Below are positions 10,850 to 20,607 of a stretch of 64,000 nt of DNA, in pieces. The stretch lies in contig CM067306.1 of NCBI GenBank assembly GCA_034231615.1, positions 30,698,617 through 30,762,616 of the forward strand, in the 5' to 3' direction. The stretch comes from Meghimatium bilineatum. Its lineage: Eukaryota > Mollusca > Gastropoda > Stylommatophora > Philomycidae. The translations under genes were made by a program, and so were the position numbers. Within the stretch, counting starts at the first letter, position 1. Every line of letters starts with the position of its first letter. Below the pieces are notes generated by a model, which had not been told where the DNA came from, made no database searches, and saw only the letters and a list, made by a program, of their open reading frames with translations.

Positions 10850-12235
10850 TCAGAACAATATTCATGTCATCACTCTTCCTCCACATACAGGCAACAAAGT
10901 GCAAACATTGGATCTGACTGCATTGGATCCATGAAAGAAGCATTTAGCAGATATATGGATGATAAAGAATGTTGAAAAAAACCTCTCCATCTATCAACTT
11001 GCAAAGCTTGGAGGTACCACTTTTGTTAGGGCCTCTACCAAACAAAACATTGTCTGGGTTCAAAACTACAGGTATTTGGCCACTGGATCAAGATATTTTA
11101 AATGTTGAAGATTTTCTACCTCCTGACATCACAGACAGGTCTCAGATTACAGAAGCACCAGTAACTATTTCAATTTAGTCTAATTTAGACAAGACTGATA
11201 AAAGAGCCTCAATCAGTGGTCCTTCAAACTACCTGACTTCATTGATAGCACCCTGACTTCATTGATAGCACTTATGTGGAACACAGGTTTTTGATGTTTC
11301 ACTTGAACACAACTGCCAGACTATCACTAAGACTAAGGGGTTATGAGGTGTAAATACAAAAACATACAAATTACAATACACAAGACATTTTCAACGTTTC
11401 AAACCATTAGGTCTTTTTTAAGGACCAATTTTAATTATTATATATTTATTTTTTTCATCGCATTTAATGTTTTTCATGCCATGCTCATCTTCGCTTGCGA
11501 AGGAGGAACATCATCATAATAAGGACAACACAAATTTAAACAAGTGAATATTCGGAGTCAAGTGCAAAAGGCTTGAAGGTACCAAACTCCAAATGGATTT
11601 ATTTTTTAGTTTGGCACCCTGTTATAGTGTATCTAGTGCCACTGTGGTGGTAACAATGGTTTTACTGTTTTTCAGTTTGTTTTAGATGTTCTTGAGACAG
11701 ACCTAATGGTTCAAAATGTTTTGTGTATTGTAATTTGTATGTTTTTGTGTTTGCACCTCATAACCCCTTAGTCTTAGTGATGGTCTGGCTGTTGTGTTCA
11801 CGTGAAACATCAAAAACCTGTGTTCTACGTAAGTACTATTGTTGTTCCGTTTCACTGCAGTATTACCTTATATGGCTTCATTGACAACAACATATCCAGG
11901 TGTGTCTCCAAATGATGATGCCCCAGCAGAAGCTTTAACAGTGTTTTCTCCTCCTGAATTATTTGAAGGATATCCTATGGCTGCCCCTCATAAGGAAAGC
12001 AATTGAGGGAGAAAATGTGGAAAAGCAAAGCTGACAACATCGTCTCCAGCAATGATAGAAATGAAATGCAGATCAGAAAACACAATGAATGTTACTATAT
12101 CAAAAGCCAAGAAATCACTTATTGTGCTTGAAGAAAATATAAATGATTCTGATGATACTGACAATATACCATATGATGATGCGACACAGATTCTATCGTC
12201 TCTGACACTGAGTGTGATAGTGATGATAAAAACAA
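10850..12235 (+). pseudogene. Pogo/Tigger-type DDE transposase, C-terminal relic
   Basis: Three pieces in different frames are recognisable. First, VITLPPHTGNKVQTLDL (about 10875-10928) matches the segment carrying the last catalytic Asp in pogo transposases. Second, after frameshifts, GFKTTGIWPLDQDI...EDFLPPDITDR (about 11049-11140) is the family's conserved post-catalytic motif. Third, beyond the insertion at 11265-11839, VSPNDDAPA and later GRKCGKAKLTTSSP with an acidic tail (about 11905-12235) match the usual C-terminal end. The DNA-binding domain and first catalytic residues are absent. It was not functional even before the foldback insertion, given stops on both sides. Confidence 0.8.
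11265..11839. mobile_element. Foldback-type insertion with ~150-bp inverted arms
   Basis: The left arm (11265-11415) and right arm (11690-11839) are inverted copies with few mismatches; both contain ggtttttgatgtttcac and ctaaggggttatgaggtg in opposite orientation. The ~275-bp centre includes a segment near 11545-11600 that recurs at 33245-33300 (attcggagt.aagt.caaaaggcttga). The insertion interrupts the pogo transposase relic. No clear target duplication was found. It could also be two inverted copies of one repeat. Confidence 0.75.
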
Positions 12236-12242
12236 TATCAGA

Positions 12243-12470
12243 ATGTATGGTGTGTGTCATGCAACGTATTCCTTCCAGAACGTTGTCTTCCCAATGAACT
12301 CTCTGAACCTCTCTCTGTCTTGGGCGATGTGGCTTGCATTTTCTAGCGATGTATTCATGTTATCTTTAATGTCGTCAGTCCATCGTCTTCTTGGTCTGCC
12401 CTTTCTCCTCTTCCCAGGTACTCTTCCCTCCATTATTTGTCTTTCTAAACAGGTATGGTGTAGAAAGTAA
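12243..12470 (-). mobile_element. LINE C-terminal fragment inserted in the pogo-like element
   Basis: The minus strand encodes ERQIMEGRVPGKRRKGRPRR then RWTDDIKDNMNTSLENAS and AQDRERFREFI, a classic LINE C-terminal signature (GRPR.RWTDDI...A.DRE.W). A close relative lies at 28710-28975. It is open over 96 codons, so it is younger than most relics here, though only the 3' part remains. Confidence 0.8.
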
Positions 12471-13281
12471 AAATATAAATCTTGGTCTATAAGTTGTGTG
12501 TGAGTTTGAGACAGGAAAGAGAAAAAATATTTAATTGGGAATGTCATGCAGCATGAAGATGTGGAAGTCAGCTTTTTAAGAAAAAGTTGGAAAATGTTTG
12601 ATAAGTTTTTTTGACCTACTGTAGAAGATAGAGGTACTGTTGTAGAGGGAGAGTCAAATTAAAGCAATTTTACCACAACCTATGTGCTGCAAGGGTACAA
12701 AAAGCTATCTACATTTCAAGATATTCTTTGATAATATACAATTATATTGATTGATTTTCATGGACTATTTTTCCTACTTATGGTCCATTTCACCCCACTA
12801 TGGTATCACTGTTTCAAATGTATATTTTATAAAAAGTTTTAATATTTAAACATTCTTTGAAGACTATATTCTGACATAGGTATCTAACTTAGAGATATGA
12901 ATAAAATCTCTGACTTATTATTATTTATAGTTATACTGATTTTGATGAAAATTGATGGTCCACTTCTCCCCACTCTCACCTACACATATTGAGATGTTAC
13001 ATATATGAAAATGGAGATGTGTAATGTCATATGTATGTGAATATATACATAACTAGATGCCCTGGGTGATGTGAATATGTATGCTTATTTCAATGTGTAA
13101 AAACCTCTGGAGATATCAGTGAAGCCACTTGAGAAGATGTGAATGTGTATATCTGTGGAGGTGTGAATATGCTCCCCTGTGGAAGTGTTGTTGTATACAA
13201 TTGTGGGGGTGTGATTATGCACACCTGTGGAGATGTGAATACCTGTAGATGTGTGAATGTGTACACCTGTGCAGATATTAA

Positions 13282-14738
13282 CCCACTCAATCCCAATTGA
13301 TTCATTCCCAATCCACCCGATTTCTACAGGGTATTTTGAGATTGTTTTTCTTCATATTTCCATGTGACCAAATATGCTAAATTTAGTCCTCATGTGACTA
13401 CCGGTAATGGTGACTTCCAATGTAGTTTTCCGATCATTACTAAGAGGTGTCGTATACGAGCTGTGAATTTTTGGTCAGAATGAACGTACTTATGATTCAG
13501 ATGATGTTTTGGCAACTTTTTTAGTGGAATTTTAGAAAACAAGAATCAATCAGATGTTGATGGGGAATTACTTCAGTATTTAAAAGTTGAAATTAGCAAC
13601 GATCTGTAGTGTAGGCCTAATTGATGAAGTGCACCTTTACCACCATCAGATCCTAGACCTAGTAATGATTGAGAATATTGAACATAGCTGATCTATGACA
13701 ATATTGATCAATTTCACAATAAATCAGGTCCTGCAAATGACTGATCCAGATTACTCTGCTTTTGGTTAGGACTGGGCCTAACTTTCACTATTTCCATGTG
13801 AGTCGATTTTTGAAGTACACACAGAACACACCAACAATGTGTATACTGGTATCAAAATTTTCAGAAAAATGACATTCTATTTGGAAACCTGTTTCACCAG
13901 ATAATATAACATCCAGGGCTTTCTTTATGTGAATTAGACCTATATGTTTGCAGTTTAATTAAAAGTCACAGAATGATGTCTTCCGGTGAACAGCTGCATG
14001 TGACTGCAGTTTAGTGTAGTGTCCAGAAATATATTTGAAAATATAAACAAATATTTGCACCTCAATGATAACTCCAAATTCATGCCATGAGGACTAGATG
14101 TAATTTTTAAGGTTAGATCTCTGTTTGATTTTAATCTAATCAAGTCCAGAGAGCTAATGAGGCATTAACAAGATATTAGCATTGATGAAGCTATGATAGT
14201 TTTTACTGGCAGACTCCAATTCAAACAATATACCTATATGAAAAACAAATCCTGGGGAATAAAAATGTGTTCTGCAGATCCTCATTCTGGATCTCTATAA
14301 ATTGTAGGCGTATACTGGATTATCAGACAATTGCAGGTATATACTGGATTATCAGACAATTGTAGGTGTATACTGGATAATCAGACAAACAGATGAAAGA
14401 TGGACTTGGATATCATGTTGTCATGCAGTGTAAGGGAGACTGCTTTGTAGCTTTTCATTTGAACATTCATCAGAAAATATTTTGATACAAATAAATGAAG
14501 CCAACATGAAACTGATGGGTTTTTTTCCTCTCACTTGTTACATGACAAGTAAACCTATCTTAAATGTCATCCACAAAAATGTTTTCACAGATCAGTACCT
14601 CTTTGAATCATACAAATTGATTGCAAATTATATTTTCTATTTATTTTCATGCACAGTCACTTCTGATATTTGCTGAGTTATTCCCCTTGCCCTGAGAATT
14701 AAGCCCAATGTTTTTCTTATTGGCTGGGGCTGAAAGGG
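13282..14738. mobile_element. TTAA-flanked element, probable nonautonomous piggyBac-type
   Basis: It is bounded by TTAA at 13278-13281 and 14739-14742, immediately followed by CCCACTCAATCCCA and, on the opposite strand at the right, CCCTTTCAGCCCCA. The match is imperfect. The interior has no transposase. A ~45-bp interior piece near the right end (ctgatatttgctgagttatt...) recurs at 16003-16040. The element splits the minisatellite described above. Confidence 0.6.
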
Positions 14739-14885
14739 TTAATGTATGCACATCAGAATATGTACATCTGTGATGTCAATGCATATGTAAAGAGTAATAT
14801 AGTATTTGAATGTGCTTTTTTCATGTTTGAAGCAAATTAGGTCTTGTGAAATCAATAAACTATACCACTGAATAATATTATTAGC

Positions 14886-15112
14886 AGGGTTCTCCCTGGC
14901 ATAGTGGTTAAGAAATCATGGGTTCAAATCCCGCTCATGGCATTTTGTTTATAAAGTGGATTTTTTTTTCCAGAGATCTCTGGGAGGTTATTGTTTAAAG
15001 CTATGGAGTTACATTCTATAATTTGTACTTTGGTGCCAATTTATTGAGAGGGACTGAGCATATGTGGGGTAACCCGAGTAAAATGAAATCAATCCTCTAT
15101 GCCTTTTGAATA
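14886..15112 (+). mobile_element. SINE-E, plus orientation
   Basis: A tRNA-like head (TGGCATAGTGGTTAAG, then GGGTTCAAATCCCG) has lost part of its middle. The body that follows aligns with the minus-strand copy at 2985-3253 ('agagatctctggg', 'aagctatggag', 'gagagggactgag', 'cctctatgcc.tttgaa'). Flanking sequences near 14835 and 15182 share 'aaattaggtcttgtgaaatca', a longer local duplication around the insertion. Confidence 0.8.
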
Positions 15113-15239
15113 TCATAAGCACTATAACAAACACATTGAGTATTGTGAAAACAATAAAATATAATTGTAAATAATACAAATAAATTAGGTCTTGTGAAAT
15201 CAGTAAACTGTTGAATTTTGTTTTAACTGTCCCTTTAAG

Positions 15240-15800
15240 CATTCCCATAGCAGTTTCACATCTTTCAGCAGATTCTTATTTCTCAGCAGATTCCCATAGC
15301 AGTTTCACATCTTTCAGCAGATTCCCATAGCAGTTTCACATCTTTCAGCAGATTCCCATAGCAGTTTCACATCTTTCAACAGATTCCTATAGCAGTTTCA
15401 CATCTTTCAGCAGTTTCACATCTTTCAGCAGATTCCCATAGCAGTTTCATATCTTTCAGTAGATTCCCATCTTTCAGCAGATTCCTATATCAGTTTCACA
15501 TCCTACAGCAAAATCACATAGCAGTTTAACATTTTTCAGCAGATTGTCATAGCAGTTTCACATCTTACAACAGATTCCTACATAAGTTTCACATCTTTCA
15601 GCAGATTCCCATAGCAGTTTCACATCTTTCAGCAGATTCCTATATGTTTCACATCTTACAACAGATTCCTACATAGGTTTCACATCTTTCAGCAGATTCC
15701 CATAGCAGTTTCACATCTTTCAGCAGATTCCTATATAAATTTAACATTTCTCAGCAGATTCCCATAGCAGTTTCAGATCGTTTAGCAGATGGTAAACATT
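15240..15800. repeat. 31-bp minisatellite
   Basis: Roughly 17 units of a 31-bp motif (cagattcccatagcagtttc + acatctttcag) are present. Several are shortened to a 'cagtttcacatctttcag' half-unit, and units with 'cctacata' or 'cctatat' in place of 'cccatag' lie in the right half. Confidence 0.9.
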
Positions 15801-15839
15801 GTATACTGATAGTTCCCTTAGCCAGGGGATTGCAAAATA

Positions 15840-16440
15840 GGACAGGGGTAGGAGAGCCATTTTCCGGCCTGCAAAGCAATTTTTACTGGCCTTTCAGCTG
15901 GTTTAACACTTTGTTGACCAAATTTGGCGATAGTTCAATTTCCAGTATATACCCTTGGTATATATACCGTGGTTTTTTTTATTCATTTCTTGCACAATCA
16001 CTTCTGATATTTGCTGAGTTATTCCCCTTGCCCTGAAATTATTCCTGGAGTTTTTCCCAGTGATCTTTAATGAAAGTCATAAGCACAATGATACTTCAGT
16101 TATACACCTATCATAGTGATAGTATCACTAAAAATAGCTCTCTCTGATAGTATGTCATTCCAAAATGCCCACAAAATAGTTTTACAATGTTGTTTGTGGG
16201 TGAATTCTTGAAGAATTTGAAATTTATCACAGGTAAGTTTGTGTGATCTGTTGAATGTAATGTTATATATGATTTGGGTTTTGAAATAACTCTGGGACTT
16301 TCAAATTAATTCATAAAATACAAACATTCATTATGATACATCGAACATTTGAAGGCTTTGTGTGGTGAATTTGATTTTATACACATTTTGGATGGCATGT
16401 GATTTGTTAATAAATTTGCTAACAACCTCAGAAATAATAA
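15840..16440. other. Non-coding stretch with a fragment shared with the TTAA element
   Basis: No gene was seen. At 15990-16040 it repeats interior sequence of the element at 13282-14738 (ctgatatttgctgagttatt and ccccttgccctga), so a related copy or its debris sits here. Its ends could not be set. Confidence 0.5.
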
Positions 16441-17175
16441 ATATACTCTCTTAAATACGTATGCTCTATTAGATAAGTATGCTCTCTTAACCCTCTGACC
16501 GCATATTTATTTCTGGAAGTTCTGTTAAAAAAATGTATTGGCAGGTACGTAATTGCTATCATCATCAGATTCCCCTTCAATTTCATTAGTCCTTCAAATA
16601 CATATATAGCAACTCTGTTCTTACCTCAAAGCATAATTCTGAATATTATCAGTATTTTAAATCGCGGGATAGCAATGCAAAGAAACATAAATAATTGCGA
16701 GCACGCGGAAATCGTGGGATGCGTAAAATTAAGCCAGTAGGTGCTGAACGGGGAAATCACGGGATACCCGGTCGGAGGGTTAAATAAGTATGCTTTCTTA
16801 GACAAGTATACTCTCTTAGATAAATATGCTCTCTTAGATAAGTATGCTCTCTTAGATAAGTATCTTCTCTGAAATAAGTATACTCTCTTACATAAGTATG
16901 CTCTCTTAGATAAATATACTCTCTTAGATAAGTATGTTCTCTTAGATAAATATGTTCTCTTAGATAAGTATCTTCTCTGAAATAAGTATACTCTCTTACA
17001 TAAGTATGCTCTCTTAGATAAGTATACTCTCTTAGATAAGTATGTTCTCTTAGATAAGTATCTTCTCTGAAATAAGTATACTCTCTTACATAAGTATGTT
17101 CTCTTAGATAAATATGTTCTCTTAGATAAGTATCTTCTCTGAAATAAGTATACTCTCTTACATAAGTATGCTCTA
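16440..17175. repeat. 18-bp satellite array with higher-order periodicity
   Basis: The basic unit is 18 bp (gctctcttagataagtat). Between about 16850 and 17175 variant monomers recur in the same order (…tatcttctctgaaataag, tatactctcttacataag, tatg(c/t)tctcttagata(a)…), giving a higher-order unit of about 90-126 bp repeated four times. Minus-strand translation gives an open YLREHT-type repeat of 159 residues purely because 18 is a multiple of three. A 289-bp MITE interrupts the array at 16491-16779. Confidence 0.92.
16491..16779. mobile_element. PiggyBac-type MITE inserted into the 18-bp satellite
   Basis: It is flanked by TTAA at 16487-16490 and 16780-16783. The termini are CCCTCTGACCG at the left and, on the opposite strand, CCCTCCGACCG at the right (10 of 11 match). 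Three internal copies of 'aaatc(g/a)(c/t)gggat' lie at about 16660, 16710 and 16755. Removing the element and one TTAA restores a continuous satellite monomer (gctctcttaaataagtat), so the insertion is exact. Confidence 0.88.
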
Positions 17176-17179
17176 GATT

Positions 17180-19220
17180 GCTATTCAGAAAAGTGGTAGG
17201 AAGTATAATACACTGACCTTTGAGACCAGAAAACACTATTTATAACTCTAATTGTGATTATCTTGTTGGCCAATGTCTCTGAAAATTTTATGAGTAGATG
17301 CTTCTTTCAAACACTTCTACAGACTAAGGAATGACTTTAATTTAAAATTTAGGAGAAATGTGACATCAATTGCATAGGGTAATATTGTCAAATATGGCTG
17401 AAAAGTTTAAAGTGTAGAGGAAAATCCTGGAGGTTGACTGGTATGTTTGAGAATAAATTTTACTACTATTTTATAATGATTTCTTGACATGTTTTTGCCC
17501 AGTACACCCATCTTTGGGAGATCAAGTCTGTTCACTTATTTACCTGATGTACCGGTATGTCATACTCGTAACTTGGTTTGAAATTCTGTAGTTCCTATTA
17601 ATTCTAGTTTGTGTGATGCTATGTTTTATATTCTCCTGTTTGGTGGGAATACAATTCATGTTTTTATGTCAGTCATATTTTTTAAATACATGTTTTCCAT
17701 TGGGGAGTTGCAGGGAGAAATTTTGTAGCTTTTATAGCATTTGTGTGCATTTCATAATGATGTAAATTTTCATTTCACACAACAATGGAATATTGTGCGC
17801 CTTCCACATGCAAATAAGGAGGCTGCTTAAAGCTAGAGGAATACTCCCATCTTGTGATATTTTGCAGACTTGGGTCATCTTATTAGATATTTAGCTGCAA
17901 TATTGTTTACAGTAACTGATCCCAGCTGGTGTGAAATTTTTTCCCAATATTTTCCACTTTGTGCCAGTTCATTTTCTTAAGCTAAATAAATAAGAGTATC
18001 CACGATACTAGCTTTTTATTGTCACTAGAAAATATATACTGCATAGATGGGATGGTTGACGCTTACTGGAGCTTGACAGTTTCAGAGTGAAATCATTTTT
18101 AATTTTGTTTTCATTCATAGAAAACAAAACAAAGGATTTGTTAACTCATCAATAGCAGTTAGAGGAACAAGTAAAGTATTACATAGCAGCTCATTGGTAA
18201 ATATCTAATACACAGGCATTAGAATATGGCGAAAGTGCAACATGTATATTATCAACAACGGCTCTGTTCTAATAAAAGGCTACTTGCCTACAGAATTTAT
18301 TGCTGTCCCTTGTTATATTTTGTATTCTCATTTGACCCCCCTTATTAAATTGTATATCATTTTGCATTACCAGGCACAATTTGTTTTGTAAATTTGTATT
18401 CCCGCTAAACAGGAAAGTATCAGTTTCATATGTTCCATGCTTGATTGCCTCTCTTTTTGCAGAGTGATATGGAGTTTTAACACAGATTATGTCACAGAAT
18501 CTCTTTCGTTGTCTTTTGTCTCAGCTCTTGTCCAATTCTCCGCCTTTCAAGAACTGTCCAATTGTGTCCATCTATTGAACAATAGATAACTAACACTCTT
18601 AACAGTTGGCCTGTTATTTTTACAGTCTGATTCTTTATACCTGTCTTTTACAAATAGTCAGTCCTGATTCATGTGAATTTAATCGGGGTTTCAATATTCG
18701 GAATAGGCCATATCATTTCACCATGCCTGGAAATGCAACAATAATTAAAAATAGATACCCTATACAGGAAATATTTCTATTATTATTATTGTCTTATCAT
18801 ATACTTAAGCTTGCAATCATTAAGTTTAGTCATTAAGCTTGCAGTCATTAAACTGTTATCTGTGATCAACAAATCCTGGGCTTTCATGTTTTCCTATATA
18901 AATCTAAATAAAATATATATAAAATATAATTTTAAATGTTCTATATAAATCTTTATACAGAACACATAGGTGTCAACTAGTACGGATTTTCCATATTGGT
19001 ACAAATTTCGGGCCCAAAAAAATACAACCTAAAAACCACTTACAGATCAATAAGAACATCTCATTCAAATAACTCTCAATAGGTGGCCAATATCTTGAGT
19101 GGACACCTCCTACTCGGAGGGAAGATATGTTCCACCATTTTGTTTGCAAACTTCCAATCATATAAAAGCCTGCAACCATTTGGTGGTATCTTTTGCTATA
19201 CTGTGACCCCCCCATAGCCC
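17180..19220. other. Intergenic, no gene recognised
   Basis: AT-rich sequence with many stops in all frames. Short runs such as 'attaagcttgcagtcattaa' near 18815-18850 are local duplications. I see no coding, RNA gene or transposon termini. Confidence 0.45.
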
Positions 19221-19224
19221 ATAT

Positions 19225-19330
19225 GAATGCTTCCTCTTCAGCATTGATTCTCACATTCCTGCTCATTAGTAGTCCAGAGAACAGAATGTGTTGTATACAT
19301 GGTTTACAGGACTGAAAATACACACAACAG
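19225..19330 (-). mobile_element. SINE-A fragment
   Basis: The minus strand carries the SINE-A 3' half (tactaatgag variant, gagaatcaatgctgaagagg tail, 'cattctgttctctggact'). It is an old diverged copy. A second short piece in + orientation is at 19570-19615 (tacatcctgctaaccagcag). Confidence 0.6.
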
Positions 19331-19861
19331 CACATGATGGTACAAGTGGGTTTGTGATTCCTTGTAGGCCTACATACTCTGGAAGTCTCAGATTGATCTT
19401 GTGAGTTACATTCATCATGGCCATGGATCGTAGATTATATTTCTTATAGCACAACAATAATACTATTATTTGGAAAGATGGAAAAGTGTCTACTACTACT
19501 ACTAGCATATTTCTGTTATTGCATACATATTTCATAGATTCTGACCAAGTTTTTATAATTGGATTTGACTGTACATCCTGCTAACCAGCAGAAGTTGAGA
19601 ATGAATGCTGATGTGGAAGCTGCAAGAGAAATCTACTGGGAGTTTGAAAACAAACACACAACAAATGAAAGAACATTCGGCTATTAGGATAAAGTATGTA
19701 ATTGCTCATAGAAATAACATTTCAAATACAGAGGCTGTAAACCTGAGGTGGACAATCTTCTTTGGGTTGGTGGTCCAGATAGAGAATTTTTCATTTGTTG
19801 TTTGCCACATACTTTTTTTTCTAAAACCCTTGAAACTCTTTTCTTTTGTGCTTATTCTTAA

Positions 19862-20245
19862 ACTGGTAGATTAGAAGGATGTAGTCAGGAGAACTGGATG
19901 CTTTGTGCATTGAATGAGATATCTGTCTTTTGGCCTGACATATCTGACTTCAGCATGGCTTCTGGGTCACTTTGACCATATATGGGATGGAACAGCTAAC
20001 TTCACCCTAAAACCTCATTTATTGGTCTCTTAAAACATGCATTGCAGGTAACAGTGACATTGTTCTTTAACTCTTTGTCTCCGTGCGGTTTTCCTGCTAT
20101 GCCGAACACGATAGTAAATTCATATTAAAATGTAGATTTGAGCGGCTTTTCGGCATAATGGGTCTCCAAAATGTAGATATTAGCGGCTCGGTGGATATAA
20201 AGAGTTAATCCCCTTTTGGACCCGACAATACATGGCAAAACCTTA
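19862..20245 (-). mobile_element. SINE-A copy carrying a nested 134-bp MITE
   Basis: The minus-oriented SINE-A body ('tctgacttcagcatggcttc', 'tgggtcactttgacc', 'tatgggatgga') runs to 20066 and resumes after 20205 with 'ccccttttgga.ccgacaata', which matches the continuation 'ccccctttctggccctgaca' at 24100. The interruption is the TTAA-flanked MITE at 20071-20204. Confidence 0.75.
20071..20204. mobile_element. 134-bp TTAA-flanked MITE
   Basis: TTAA sits at 20067-20070 and 20205-20208. The ends are CTCTTTGTCTCCG and, on the opposite strand, CTCTTTATATCCACCG. The interior repeats 'aaaatgtagat' and 'agcggct' twice. No coding capacity. The TTAA target suggests piggyBac-type mobilisation, although the ends do not begin CCC. 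Confidence 0.7.
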
Positions 20246-20607
20246 AAATGTTGTTGATATCCAAATTCTGCTGAGTAGTCCACTCATATCAGCACAATGA
20301 TATTCTTTTTAAAAAAGTGCAGGTCTTCTAAAGTTGACTTAGTAATTCATACAGTCAGTTAGTTACTGTTAAAGATGTCTGTAAAAGTTGTTTTCCTGGA
20401 AGTTGAAAGGTAAGTTGAAGAGGGCAGTCAATGAGGACCTTGAAGCTAAAAATAGTCTTCTCCGAGTTCAGAAGTCAGTGCATATGGTACTTTATAATCA
20501 GCCTTAGAGCCTAAAAAATGGCTTGGCTGGTCTTAGTTTGCCCACGCGTGTTGCAAAGTTTCATCTAAGGCACAAACAACTATGACACGGCTATGTTACA
20601 AAATTAT

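Larger units (their letters stand above)
10136..12980 (+). mobile_element. Pogo/Jerky-type (Tc1/mariner superfamily) DNA transposon, degenerate
   Basis: It is flanked by TA (10134-10135 and 12981-12982). The left end reads GGGGTGAGTGGGGAGATTGA; the right end, on the opposite strand, reads GGTGAGAGTGGGGAGAAGTG. Further 'ttggacc' / 'ggtccatttcacccca' subterminal motifs lie just inside both ends. The interior holds pogo-type transposase remains (10850-12235) in the same orientation, a foldback insertion and two LINE fragments. The element is dead: frameshifts, stops and no intact N-terminal DNA-binding part. Confidence 0.85.
9985..14830. repeat. Minisatellite split by two transposons
   Basis: Degenerate units with a 'gtgaatatgtacac(c)tgtgga(g)atgtgaa' theme occupy 9985-10133, 12983-13277 and 14743-14830. 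The intervening 10136-12980 is a TA-flanked pogo-like element and 13282-14738 is a TTAA-flanked element. Removing both leaves one continuous array of roughly 530 bp downstream of the Kelch stop codon. Confidence 0.75.

Noticed and set aside
12052-12297. Independent small gene (KSLIVLEENINDSDDTDN)
   Set aside because: The acidic stretch follows a GRKxGKAKLTTSSP motif and is the C-terminal tail of the pogo transposase relic.
16757-17236. 159-codon open reading frame with YLREHTY repeats
   Set aside because: It is the translation of the 18-bp satellite; the unit length keeps frames open and there is no gene context.
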